This document shows, in pieces, positions 40,644 to 49,524 of a stretch of DNA of 64,000 nucleotides (positions within the stretch are counted from its first letter, which is position 1; every line of letters begins with the position of its first letter). The notes below the pieces were generated by a model, which ran no database searches, had not been told where the DNA came from, and saw nothing but the letters and a program-made list of their open reading frames with translations. Origin of the DNA: Rhodospirillaceae bacterium UBA4468 (GTDB taxonomy: Bacteria > Pseudomonadota > Alphaproteobacteria > Rhodospirillales > Casp-alpha2); NCBI GenBank assembly GCA_002389385.1, contig DGOK01000015.1, forward strand, positions 20,892 through 84,891. The letters run 5' to 3'. A program made the translations under genes and the position numbers.

Positions 40644-43313
40644 ATGACCAAGTGGGTATATGCATTCGGAGATGGTTCTGCCGATGGCAGCGCCGAGATG
40701 AAAAACCTTTTGGGCGGCAAGGGTGCAAACCTGGCCGAGATGTCCAACCTAGGTCTACCGGTCCCACCGGGCTTTACGATCTCAACCGAAGTGTGCACGC
40801 ACTATTACGATAACGGCCAAAAGTACCCGGGCGATCTGAAGGAACAGGCGATCGCTGCGCTGGCCGCGATCGAAGGCACGTTGGAGCGTACGTTCGGCTC
40901 TAACGACAAGCCATTGCTGGTTTCTGTCCGCTCCGGTGCCCGGGCCTCGATGCCAGGCATGATGGACACGGTTCTGAACCTGGGTCTCAATGATGAAACC
41001 GTTGAAGCTTTGGCTGCCGAAAGTAATGATCCGCGGTTTGCGTACGATAGCTATCGCCGCTTTATCACCATGTACTCTGACGTTGTTTTGGGTGTTGATC
41101 ATGGCGAGTTCGAAGAAATTCTTGATAATTACAAGGTCGACCGGGGCTATCGCCTTGATACCGACCTGACGGCTGACGACTGGAAGACACTGGTTCCGAT
41201 GTATATGGAGCGTGTTGTCGAAGTCCTTGGCGCGCCATTCCCTCAGGATGTGCATGAACAGCTTTGGGGTGCCACTGGTGCGGTGTTCGGGTCTTGGATG
41301 AATGCACGGGCAACGATTTATCGTCGCCTGCATGACATTCCGGCAAGCTGGGGTACAGCGGTTAATGTTCAAGCCATGGTATTTGGTAACATGGGCGAAG
41401 ACTGTGCGACGGGCGTATGCTTCTCGCGTAATCCGGCAACCGGTGAGAACGCCTTTTATGGCGAGTACCTGATCAATGCACAGGGCGAAGACGTGGTTGC
41501 GGGTATCCGCACGCCACAATCCCTGACCAAGCTTGAGCGCGAGACATCTGGCTCGAACCTTCCATCGATGGAAGAGGCCATGCCAAAGACGTTTGCTGAG
41601 CTTTGCGACATCCGTGACCGGCTTGAAGCACACTACAAAGACATGCAGGACATGGAGTTCACCATCCAGCAGGATCGCTTGTGGATGTTGCAAACCCGTG
41701 GCGGTAAGCGGACAGCGCGGGCGGCGCTTCGGATTGCCTGTGATATGGTCGACGAAGGTGTGATCTCAAAAGAAAACGCTGTGCGTCGGATTGATCCCAT
41801 GCAGTTGGATCAGCTTTTACACCCGATGCTCGATCCGGATGCGGAACGTGACATCGTTGGACGTGGCTTGCCGGCATCTCCGGGTGCAGCAACAGGTGCG
41901 ATTGTATTTACGGCTGAAGACGCCGAAGCCTGGAAGGCTGATGGCAAGTCAGTGATTCTGGTTCGGATGGAAACAAGCCCTGAAGACATCGGCGGCATGC
42001 ATGCTGCTGAAGGTATTTTGACAACGCGCGGCGGGATGACATCTCATGCGGCGGTGGTTGCTCGGGGCATGGGGCGCCCTTGCGTATCTGGTGCTGGTGA
42101 AATGCGTGTCGATGCAGCGAACAAGACGCTGACCTGTATGGAGCGGACGTACACCGAGGGTGAAATCATTACTCTGGACGGCACCACCGGTCAGATCATG
42201 GACGGTGAGGTCGATATGATCCTGCCAGAACTTACGGGTGACTTTGGCAAGCTGATGGCTTGGGTCGATGAGTATCGCACCATGGGTGTCCGCGCGAATG
42301 CGGAAACGCCAACGGATGCCAAGACTGCGCGTAAATTTGGCGCAGAAGGTATTGGCCTGAGCCGGACCGAGCATATGTTCTTTGAGCCAGAGCGGATCGT
42401 GCACATGCGTGAGATGATCCTGGCATCTGGCGAAAAGTCGCGTCGAAAAGCATTAGCAAAACTATTGCCGTATCAGCGCGATGACTTTGAAAATCTGTTC
42501 CGGATCATGGAAGGCTTGCCGATTACCATCCGCTTGCTGGATCCACCGTTGAACGAGTTCTTGCCGCACAATGACGAAGAGCTGGCCGAAGTTGCTAAAT
42601 CTGCGGGTGTGTCGTTGAAAGAAATCAAGGCGCGTAAGAACCAGTTGGACGAGTCGAACCCAATGCTTGGGCATCGTGGCTGTCGATTGGGAATTACGTA
42701 TCCTGAAGTTTATGAAATGCAGGCGCGGGCGATCTTTGAAGCGGTTGTTAAAGTTGCTGCCGATAACATTACTGCGATCCCAGAAGTCATGATCCCGCTA
42801 GTGGGTATGAAAAGCGAGCTGGACGCCATGACGGCTGTGGTCAATGCAGCAGCCAAGGCGGTTATGGACGAGAGCGGCAAAACCTTTGAATACATGGTCG
42901 GCACTATGATTGAGCTGCCACGCGCATGCTTGATGGCTGACGAAATTGCCGAGACGGCAGAATTCTTTAGCTTTGGAACTAACGACCTGACACAGACCAC
43001 GTTTGGGTTCTCCCGTGATGATGCGGCACCATTCCTTGATGTCTATCAACGTAAAGGCATCATGGAATCTGATCCATTCATGACGATTGATCCTGAAGGC
43101 GTTGGTGCGCTGGTGAAGATTGCTGTGAAGAAAGGCCGTGAAATCCGCCCTGATATAAAGCTTGGTATTTGTGGTGAGCATGGCGGCGACCCGGCATCGG
43201 TTCACTTCTGCCAACAAATTGGCCTGACGTACGTATCATGTTCGCCTTACCGCGTGCCGATTGCACGTCTGGCGGCAGCGCAGGCCGCATTGGTTGAGCG
43301 AGACGAAAGCTGA
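40644..43313 (+). CDS. ppdK: Pyruvate, phosphate dikinase
   Basis: Interconverts pyruvate, ATP and phosphate with PEP, AMP and pyrophosphate. Three parts are visible in 889 residues: the N-terminal nucleotide-binding region (LLGGKGANLAEMSNLGLPVP), the phospho-histidine domain with His468 in LTTRGGMTSHAAVVARGMGR, and the C-terminal PEP/pyruvate barrel with MIPLVGMKSELD and the cysteine-containing GICGEHGGDP. It starts three bases after glyS and is probably co-transcribed, as in many alphaproteobacteria. Confidence 0.97.
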   Translation: MTKWVYAFGDGSADGSAEMKNLLGGKGANLAEMSNLGLPVPPGFTISTEVCTHYYDNGQKYPGDLKEQAIAALAAIEGTLERTFGSNDKPLLVSVRSGARASMPGMMDTVLNLGLNDETVEALAAESNDPRFAYDSYRRFITMYSDVVLGVDHGEFEEILDNYKVDRGYRLDTDLTADDWKTLVPMYMERVVEVLGAPFPQDVHEQLWGATGAVFGSWMNARATIYRRLHDIPASWGTAVNVQAMVFGNMGEDCATGVCFSRNPATGENAFYGEYLINAQGEDVVAGIRTPQSLTKLERETSGSNLPSMEEAMPKTFAELCDIRDRLEAHYKDMQDMEFTIQQDRLWMLQTRGGKRTARAALRIACDMVDEGVISKENAVRRIDPMQLDQLLHPMLDPDAERDIVGRGLPASPGAATGAIVFTAEDAEAWKADGKSVILVRMETSPEDIGGMHAAEGILTTRGGMTSHAAVVARGMGRPCVSGAGEMRVDAANKTLTCMERTYTEGEIITLDGTTGQIMDGEVDMILPELTGDFGKLMAWVDEYRTMGVRANAETPTDAKTARKFGAEGIGLSRTEHMFFEPERIVHMREMILASGEKSRRKALAKLLPYQRDDFENLFRIMEGLPITIRLLDPPLNEFLPHNDEELAEVAKSAGVSLKEIKARKNQLDESNPMLGHRGCRLGITYPEVYEMQARAIFEAVVKVAADNITAIPEVMIPLVGMKSELDAMTAVVNAAAKAVMDESGKTFEYMVGTMIELPRACLMADEIAETAEFFSFGTNDLTQTTFGFSRDDAAPFLDVYQRKGIMESDPFMTIDPEGVGALVKIAVKKGREIRPDIKLGICGEHGGDPASVHFCQQIGLTYVSCSPYRVPIARLAAAQAALVERDES

Positions 43314-43362
43314 TCTGAAATCATGTGAAGTTGGTCCGCAAACGGCTTTCTTGCTGGATTTC

Positions 43363-43527
43363 TCAAAGAAACTTGAGAAAATATGATTGAGTCGTCCACC
43401 CATCAACAGTGGGAATACGACTCTTTAATTGGCGCTCTGAAAGTAGAATGACATAACCAGCAATGGATATTGCCACCCAGATAAGAAAATCTGCTATATT
43501 CTTCAGTTTTTTTGAAGTTGTCATCAT
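43363..43527 (-). CDS. Possible small membrane protein (weak)
   Basis: A minus-strand frame starting with MTTSKKLKNIADFLIWVAIS continues into a membrane-spanning segment and a short tail, about 50 residues. It stands alone in the 259-base gap between ppdK and the phosphatase-like gene and is divergent from the latter. No good ribosome binding site is seen, and its end overlaps a hairpin (TTTCTCAA / TTGAGAAA, 43359-43380), so it may not be real. Confidence 0.22.
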   Translation of the reverse strand: MMTTSKKLKNIADFLIWVAISIAGYVILLSERQLKSRIPTVDGWTTQSYFLKFL

Positions 43528-43572
43528 TTCGTCAGGGTAAGAGTGCATAGTTCAGTCCTACAAAGGAACTGA

Positions 43573-44052
43573 ATGCTGATGAACGCGATCCACCAATTTC
43601 CCAGAAAGCAAACAAGCGTGTTGTTCGTATGTGACGACAACAGCCGCTATTCGCTGGCATGTGAAGCTTTGGTGCGTTCTCATAATATCTCTGGAATTTG
43701 CGGCTTTAGCGCGGGTCTCAATCCGTCAGACAAGGCAGATCCATTTGCGTTATCCGCTCTGACACTTGCTGGCGTGAGCAACGATGGGCTTTGGCCAAAG
43801 CATTGGGATGGATTTGCACATTCACACCGCAAAATCGTTGATGTCGTGGTTATTCTTGGCCAAAAGACAGCTGAGCAATTGCCACAAAACTTCCCGGGTG
43901 AACCAAAATACATTGTGTGGGATTTCGAAGGACATCGTGATCAACATTACAACTATGGCATTTGGCGCGGTATTCTTCAGTTACGCCCCTATGTCGAAGA
44001 GCTTGTAATCGATCTGCAAAAAGGCGCTTACATCGATAGCAATCTCGATTAG
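43573..44052 (+). CDS. Low-molecular-weight phosphatase / arsenate reductase-like protein with altered active loop
   Basis: A 159-residue protein of the LMW phosphotyrosine phosphatase fold. The loop after the first strand reads VLFVCDDNSRYSLACEALV. The family motif is C-x5-R-S; here Cys20 is followed by Asp-Asp-Asn-Ser-Arg-Tyr-Ser, so the arginine is one place early and Tyr26 stands where the phosphate-binding Arg should be. The later VVVILGQKTAEQLP and YIVWDFEGHRDQ resemble the family's second half. It may be inactive or bind a different ligand. AAGGAACTGA precedes ATG 43573. Confidence 0.7.
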   Translation: MLMNAIHQFPRKQTSVLFVCDDNSRYSLACEALVRSHNISGICGFSAGLNPSDKADPFALSALTLAGVSNDGLWPKHWDGFAHSHRKIVDVVVILGQKTAEQLPQNFPGEPKYIVWDFEGHRDQHYNYGIWRGILQLRPYVEELVIDLQKGAYIDSNLD

Positions 44053-44073
44053 CTGGCAGCTGAATAAAACGTC

Positions 44074-44724
44074 TTAACGTCGCACAAAAAACGTCACGTC
44101 CGGCATCGGACTTTCATCAAATACTTCCACGTTCGCAGATAGTTTCGTCTGGCAGAATTTACGCATGCGATCTGGATCGATGTAATATAGGCCATCGTAC
44201 CTCTCGGCCTCATCATCGCGTAACAGATTGAATGCAAGTGCTTTTTCAGTCTTATCCCATAATTGAACAAGGCTGGTTTCGATGTATTCATGCCAAGCGT
44301 CTTCGTCAGCATTGCCATGCAAATTATATGTACCCGATGCGATGCTGTAATCGGCTGAATTGGTTGCGACCATTTTCCGTATGAATGTTGCGCGCGGATC
44401 GTTGATGCGGTCGCGGCAGGCGGCAATCATTTCCTGAGCGATATCATAGCCGTAATACTGGCCCCCATTCATCAAAGGCCAGTGCGCGATATGATCGAAA
44501 AGGGCACCATAACCGCAGCCAAAGTCATTGATGGTGACGCCGCCGTCACTCAGGTCGGATGGCTCAAAGATTTCACACATCCGATCAAAGCGAACGGCTT
44601 GCCATTTCTCATCACGCCAGAATACGCCTTTGGCCGTGGCACCACACTGGTTCAGGCGACGCCCGTATTTTCTGGCAACGGGTGCCAACATTCTCGGAGC
44701 CCGCCTGAGAAGATCAAAAATCAC
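44074..44724 (-). CDS. SAM-dependent class I methyltransferase
   Basis: A 216-residue protein with the SAM-binding glycine motif INDFGCGYGALFDHI near residue 65, then GQYYGYDIAQEMIAACRDRI as the acidic strand 2 region. The tail (FCQTKLSANVEVFDESPMPD, VTFFVRR) is like the final strands of small-molecule methylases. It starts with GTG overlapping the ygfZ stop by four bases (GTGA), so it is translated with ygfZ. Substrate unknown. Confidence 0.83.
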   Translation of the reverse strand: MIFDLLRRAPRMLAPVARKYGRRLNQCGATAKGVFWRDEKWQAVRFDRMCEIFEPSDLSDGGVTINDFGCGYGALFDHIAHWPLMNGGQYYGYDIAQEMIAACRDRINDPRATFIRKMVATNSADYSIASGTYNLHGNADEDAWHEYIETSLVQLWDKTEKALAFNLLRDDEAERYDGLYYIDPDRMRKFCQTKLSANVEVFDESPMPDVTFFVRR

Positions 44725-45611
44725 GCGTTGTCGGCCTCGTCGTCAGGTTTGGGCAGTTGCATCCAATGGGGTACAACGGGCGCCGCAGTGGCACCTTCGA
44801 GCTCAAGCGTATCGGCATTCTGAATGGCATCTAGTTTTAACATCGCAATCGCCATATCGTCTGAAATCGATCGTAAATCGCCAACCGTTTTGCCAGCATA
44901 TGAGATCATCGCGCCGGGCTCTGGTGCACCGTCTGTTATTTTAATAGGGATCAGCCGCTTTTTAATCAGACCACGATACTTGGTTCGTGCCGTCAATTCC
45001 TGCCCCATGTAGCAGCCTTTTTTCCAGTCGACGCCGGATAACTCATCGAAGCCGCTTTCCAATAAAATGGATTTATCTTTGATGAGATCCAATGGCGCTT
45101 CAACAAGACCTAAGGAAATGCGGTGATAGTGATAGATGTCATCAGAGGCATCTTCACCCCATGACGTCACGTCGACACTGCTTGATACAAACCCGCGCAC
45201 ACCTGCCTGTTCGAGCCTTGGGTCCGTATACAGGATACATCCTTCGTCGGTTTTATGCTGGTCGCTCTCCATACTCAGAGTGGCAGCAACATCATCGCCA
45301 AAAAACGTATACACATTATAGTCAGTACTGACGTCTTCCAAGGTAACCTTGGAGCGCAATTTGAATATTGTGAGCTTTTTTACAAAGAGATCGATATCTT
45401 CGCGGTAGCAATCTACGAGCAACGCGTCACCATCGCGGACGATGAAAAAGTCGAACAGATATTTCCCTTGCGGCGTCAAAAGTGCTGCATACAGACCATG
45501 TGTGCCGTCGGCACGCCTGATATCGTTGGAAATCAGCCCTTGCAGGAAGGTTTCTGTATCATCGCCTGTTATTCTTACAACACCGCGATCTAGACGTTTA
45601 CTGCGTTTCAT
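44721..45611 (-). CDS. ygfZ: YgfZ/GcvT-like folate-binding Fe-S cluster protein
   Basis: YgfZ-type proteins bind tetrahydrofolate and help mature or repair certain iron-sulphur enzymes such as radical-SAM enzymes. The signature K-G-C-Y-x-G-Q-E is present as WKKGCYMGQELTARTKYRG with Cys200. The N-terminal DDTETFLQGLISNDIR and LTPQGKYLFDFFIV are typical. Length 296 is normal. A methyltransferase gene overlaps its stop. The gene is divergent from the GT9 gene. Confidence 0.92.
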   Translation of the reverse strand: MKRSKRLDRGVVRITGDDTETFLQGLISNDIRRADGTHGLYAALLTPQGKYLFDFFIVRDGDALLVDCYREDIDLFVKKLTIFKLRSKVTLEDVSTDYNVYTFFGDDVAATLSMESDQHKTDEGCILYTDPRLEQAGVRGFVSSSVDVTSWGEDASDDIYHYHRISLGLVEAPLDLIKDKSILLESGFDELSGVDWKKGCYMGQELTARTKYRGLIKKRLIPIKITDGAPEPGAMISYAGKTVGDLRSISDDMAIAMLKLDAIQNADTLELEGATAAPVVPHWMQLPKPDDEADNA

Positions 45612-45733
45612 TAACTTACATGCTCCTATTAGCTATCCTTAAGATGGGGGCTTGGGGCGGTGTGTTGCAAGGGCGGGCTTTGCATCGGCTTTGTGCCCGC
45701 TTATAAGAGGATAATATTCACGTTAGGACGATA

Positions 45734-46696
45734 ATGCGCGCACTTTTTGTGACATCGACACGAGTGGGGGATGCAATCCTTTCGACAGGCATACTGTCGC
45801 GGATTCTGGATCAAAATCCAGGACTGCGGGTGACGGTTGCGTGTGGGCCTGCAGCCGCGTCATTATTTGAACCCGTGCCGGGTCTCGAACGCATAATCGT
45901 GCTGGATAAAATGGTTGGCTCGCTGCATTGGGTTTATCTATGGGCGAAGACATTTGGCCAGCGGTGGGACATTCTTGTCGATCTTCGAAACGCGCCCATG
46001 ACGTTTCTTATTGGAACCAAAAAACGATATCGGATGGCCCGCTCACGCGATACCGGTCACCGGATTCTGACGTTGGCTCGGGTTATTAATTCAGAAGATA
46101 ATCCGCCGTCGCCAAAAATGTGGGTCGACGATGAGAGACGGGAAATAGCAAAGCGCTTAATTCCAGATGGCGGGCCTGTGATCGCGATTGGGCCGACAGC
46201 GAACTGGTCTGCAAAACAGTGGCGTGGTCAGTCCTTTGCGGAACTTGTTGCACGGTTGACGGCTAAGGACGGTATTTTACCAAATGCCAGAGTGGCCATC
46301 TTTGGGCGCGATGACGAGCGTCCGATGGCGTTGCCGGTTATTGAATCAATTCCTGAATACCGGTTGTTGGATTTGGTTGGGCGTATTGATCTGTTGAGTG
46401 TGTATGCATGCCTTGAGCGTGCGTCTTTTTACATCGGAAATGATTCCGGCTTGATGCATTTAGCGGCGGCAAGCGGCATTCCGACATTGGGTTTATTCGG
46501 CCCGTCACCCGTTGAGCAATATGCGCCATGGGGCCCTTTGTGTGCAGTCGCGCAGGCAAGCATTGCCTTCGATGAAATTTTCCCAGAAAATTTTGATCAC
46601 CGAAATACAGGAACGTTGATGGATAGCCTGAGCGTTGATCAGGCATTGAGCGCAGCGACGGAACTTTGGCAAAAGGCCAAGGATGCGGGCGCATGA
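45734..46696 (+). CDS. Glycosyltransferase family 9 (heptosyltransferase-like)
   Basis: A cytoplasmic or peripheral transferase of lipopolysaccharide core type, 320 residues. The N-terminus ALFVTSTRVGDAILSTGIL and the C-terminal sugar-nucleotide loop ASFYIGNDSGLMHLAAASGI followed by PTLGLFGPSP are GT9 hallmarks. It opens a cluster of four glycosyltransferases and an asparagine synthase. The stop overlaps the next start by four bases. Confidence 0.9.
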   Translation: MRALFVTSTRVGDAILSTGILSRILDQNPGLRVTVACGPAAASLFEPVPGLERIIVLDKMVGSLHWVYLWAKTFGQRWDILVDLRNAPMTFLIGTKKRYRMARSRDTGHRILTLARVINSEDNPPSPKMWVDDERREIAKRLIPDGGPVIAIGPTANWSAKQWRGQSFAELVARLTAKDGILPNARVAIFGRDDERPMALPVIESIPEYRLLDLVGRIDLLSVYACLERASFYIGNDSGLMHLAAASGIPTLGLFGPSPVEQYAPWGPLCAVAQASIAFDEIFPENFDHRNTGTLMDSLSVDQALSAATELWQKAKDAGA

Positions 46697-47466
46697 GTAC
46701 CGACATCCAACTTTCTGCTGTTATTAGTGTTCATAACGAAGCGCATCAGCTTCGTGCATGCCTGGAGACACTTGGGTTTGCAGATGAGATCGTGGTCTTG
46801 CTTGATAAATGCAGCGACGGCTCAAAAGAGATTGCAGCTGAATTTACAGATCGTTTAATTGATGGAAAATGGGCCATCGAAGGCGAAAGACGAAATGCCG
46901 GTATTGAAGCCTGCCAGGGTGAGTGGATCTTTGAGATCGACGCGGATGAACGCGTGAGCGATGTTCTTGCTGCTGAAATTCGGACCACTGTGCAAACCAC
47001 GAAAGCCGATTGGCACGAAATCCTTGTCGATAACTATATCGGCCAGCGCTTGGTTCGGTGGGGCTGGGGCGCATCATTTGGCAAAGCGGCCTACCCGGGC
47101 TTGTTTCGCAAAGGTGTTAAACGTTGGGGCATGCAACGTGTCCATCCATCTTTGGAATGGTCCGGCTCAAAAGGCCCAATGCTCAAAAGTCGCCTTGTGC
47201 ATTATGTTGATCGCGACATCTCGGACATGATCAAGCGGTTGGATAATTATTCAAATGCGCGTGCTAAAGATTTAATTGAAAGTGGTGATATCGGCAGCTT
47301 TGCCAACAACATGCGTCGGTTCTTTTCACGGTTCATCAAATGTTACTTCTTTCGCAAAGGTTACCGCGAAGGTGGCCTCGGTTTATTGATTGCGATTTGT
47401 GCCGGTATGTTTCCGTTGCTTTCATACCTCAAGGCGGCATATGCGAAAGATGAAGGGGCATCATGA
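46693..47466 (+). CDS. Glycosyltransferase family 2
   Basis: An inverting GT-A transferase of 257 residues beginning LSAVISVHNEAHQLRACLET, with the metal-binding DAD in WIFEIDADERVSDVL. It resembles the WaaE/KdtX-type group that modifies lipopolysaccharide core (FRKGVKRWGMQRVHPSLEW). The C-terminal helix GLGLLIAICAGMFPLLSYL may touch the membrane. ATG 46693 overlaps the GT9 stop (ATGA); an upstream frame from 46666 is not preferred. Its own stop overlaps the next gene by four bases. Confidence 0.9.
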   Translation: MSTDIQLSAVISVHNEAHQLRACLETLGFADEIVVLLDKCSDGSKEIAAEFTDRLIDGKWAIEGERRNAGIEACQGEWIFEIDADERVSDVLAAEIRTTVQTTKADWHEILVDNYIGQRLVRWGWGASFGKAAYPGLFRKGVKRWGMQRVHPSLEWSGSKGPMLKSRLVHYVDRDISDMIKRLDNYSNARAKDLIESGDIGSFANNMRRFFSRFIKCYFFRKGYREGGLGLLIAICAGMFPLLSYLKAAYAKDEGAS

Positions 47467-48497
47467 GCACAGTTATTCTTGCTGACGACGGTATTGTTTT
47501 TGATGGCCAGACGCCTGAGAAGGGTCCGCTGGGCGGTGCCGAGTCTTCGGTCATTCAGTTGGTTGAAATTCTGGCTGCACGCGGCCACGACGTCAGTGTT
47601 TACAATAACTGCGAGCAAGCCCTCGATTATAAAGGCGTTAAATGGCGGCCGATCTCAGATGGTGTGCCTGACACTGCGAATATGTTCATTGCAAACCGTG
47701 GCGATAAACTTTTAAAGCTATGTGAAGGTGCCAAGCGTACGGTTTTCTGGACCCATAATCCATGTAGCTACATGGTAAAATTCAGATATATCCGACAATT
47801 CTGGCGACGTCGTCCGGTGATTGTTTTCATCGGTGATTATCATGCGGATACGTTACCTGGATGGGTCCCGAATGGCGGGCGTGTGACGATACCTTACGGA
47901 TTACCGGATTTGTTCTGTGATGCAGAACCTGCACATCAACCACCGGGGCCTCGGGCAATTTTTACATCCAACCCGCTCCGTGGGCTGGATTGGTTGCTTG
48001 ATCTTTGGCGAGATGAGATTGCATCTTATGTGCAAGGCGCCGAACTTCATATTTTCTCGGGAGCTGCCACCTATGGTTCGGCCGGGGTTCGAAAAGGGGA
48101 TGCGATGGGGCAGGTGTTGGCAAAGGCCGATAGCCTTGCCGATGTCGGTGTGAAACTCAGACAACCGGTAAATAAAGCGACGTTGATTGATGAAATTCGC
48201 ATGGCGCGCGTGATGCTGTATAAAGGTGACATCAACGAGACGTTCTGTCTGGCTGTTGCCGAGGTGCAAGCTATGGGCGTGCCAACTGTTGTGCAACCTA
48301 TCGGTTCAATGGTTGAACGGGTGCGTGACGGTCAAACAGGATATATTCGCAATGATGATGCAGGTTTTGCACTTTCTGCGAGAAATTTGCTTAGCGATGA
48401 TGTGTTATGGTCGACGCAGCATGAGAATGCGCTTAAGACACAGCGTAACTGGCGATGGCCTGATGCCGCAGCTGCATTTGAGGAGTTAATGAAATAG
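47463..48497 (+). CDS. Glycosyltransferase family 4
   Basis: A GT-B transferase, 344 residues. The acceptor-side loop PLGGAESSVIQLVEILAARG is the usual glycine-rich start; the donor domain has FTSNPLRGLDWLLDLW and the E-x7-E type region NETFCLAVAEVQAMGVPTVV. It overlaps the GT2 gene by four bases and is two bases from the next transferase. Probably adds a sugar to lipopolysaccharide or another surface glycan. Confidence 0.87.
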   Translation: MSTVILADDGIVFDGQTPEKGPLGGAESSVIQLVEILAARGHDVSVYNNCEQALDYKGVKWRPISDGVPDTANMFIANRGDKLLKLCEGAKRTVFWTHNPCSYMVKFRYIRQFWRRRPVIVFIGDYHADTLPGWVPNGGRVTIPYGLPDLFCDAEPAHQPPGPRAIFTSNPLRGLDWLLDLWRDEIASYVQGAELHIFSGAATYGSAGVRKGDAMGQVLAKADSLADVGVKLRQPVNKATLIDEIRMARVMLYKGDINETFCLAVAEVQAMGVPTVVQPIGSMVERVRDGQTGYIRNDDAGFALSARNLLSDDVLWSTQHENALKTQRNWRWPDAAAAFEELMK

Positions 48498-48499
48498 CG

Positions 48500-49522
48500 A
48501 TGAAGGTTCTTCAAATCATGGCAGGTGCCGAGTTTGGTGGAGCTGAAGCGTTTTTTGTACGCCTCGCGATCGCATTGAACCGGACAGGCCTCGAGCAAAA
48601 AGTTGTTATTCGCAAGAACCCTGCGCGTGCCGCCCTCCTTCGTCATGGAGAGGTCGAGCCTATTGAGCTGCCGTTTGGCGGACGCATGGACTTTTCGACC
48701 ACGCGTGCACTTAAGCGAGAAATCAAAGAATTCCAACCAGACGTCGTCCTGACCTGGATGAACCGTGCTACATCTATGTGTCCCAAGGGTGACTTTGTTC
48801 ATGCTGCGCGGTTGGGTGGATATTACGACCTTAAATATTATGCCGCATGTGATCACTTGATTGGTAATACGCAGGATATTGTTGAGTATCTTGTCGAACA
48901 CGATTGGCCCGCTGAAAAAGCGCACTATCTGCCAAATTTTGTTTTTGACGAAGACGCGGAACCCTTAACCCGCCGAGAATTCTACACACCGAATGATGTG
49001 CCGTTGATCGTGGCCCTTGGGCGACTTCATGAAAACAAAGCATTCGATGTGCTGTTGAGTGCGCTGACACGGGTACCAAATGCATACCTGTGGCTTGCGG
49101 GCGATGGCCCCTTAAAAGAAGAGCTGCAAAAGCAGGCCGAGGTGCTGGGTATCAAGCCGCGTGTGCGTTTCTTAGGCTGGCGAGATGACACCGCAGCACT
49201 TTTAAAAACAGCTGATTTGTTTGTCTGCCCATCTCGACATGAACCACTGGGCAATGTTGTGATCGAAGCCTGGGCACAAGGATTGCCCGTGGTTGCAGCC
49301 GATAGCATGGGGCCGGGTACTTTAATTGAAAACATGGAATCAGGCGTGCTGGTCCCGATTGACGATGAAATCTTGATGGCGCGAGCTATTCGCGGCGTCC
49401 TTGATGATGAAGATCTGGCGCGACGGATCGCCGAGAATGGATATCAAACCTATCAGGATAATTTCACTGAAGCCGGGGTTGTTGAGCAATACCTGGAGTT
49501 CTTTAAGAAAGTCGCAGGCTAA
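48500..49522 (+). CDS. Glycosyltransferase family 4
   Basis: A second GT-B transferase of 340 residues: MAGAEFGGAEAFFVRLAIAL at the start, VALGRLHENKAFDVLLSAL as the donor domain entry and SRHEPLGNVVIEAWAQGLPV as the E-x7-E nucleotide-sugar motif. It sits two bases after its GT4 neighbour, and asnB begins two bases after it, so all are one operon. The acceptor is unknown. Confidence 0.9.
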   Translation: MKVLQIMAGAEFGGAEAFFVRLAIALNRTGLEQKVVIRKNPARAALLRHGEVEPIELPFGGRMDFSTTRALKREIKEFQPDVVLTWMNRATSMCPKGDFVHAARLGGYYDLKYYAACDHLIGNTQDIVEYLVEHDWPAEKAHYLPNFVFDEDAEPLTRREFYTPNDVPLIVALGRLHENKAFDVLLSALTRVPNAYLWLAGDGPLKEELQKQAEVLGIKPRVRFLGWRDDTAALLKTADLFVCPSRHEPLGNVVIEAWAQGLPVVAADSMGPGTLIENMESGVLVPIDDEILMARAIRGVLDDEDLARRIAENGYQTYQDNFTEAGVVEQYLEFFKKVAG

Positions 49523-49524
49523 AG

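Noticed and set aside
40782..41693. 303-codon minus-strand frame opposite ppdK
   Set aside because: Complement of conserved ppdK coding sequence; no start signal and no recognisable protein.
43359..43380. Intrinsic terminator for ppdK
   Set aside because: There is an eight-base stem (TTTCTCAA / TTGAGAAA) but no T-tract after it on the plus strand.
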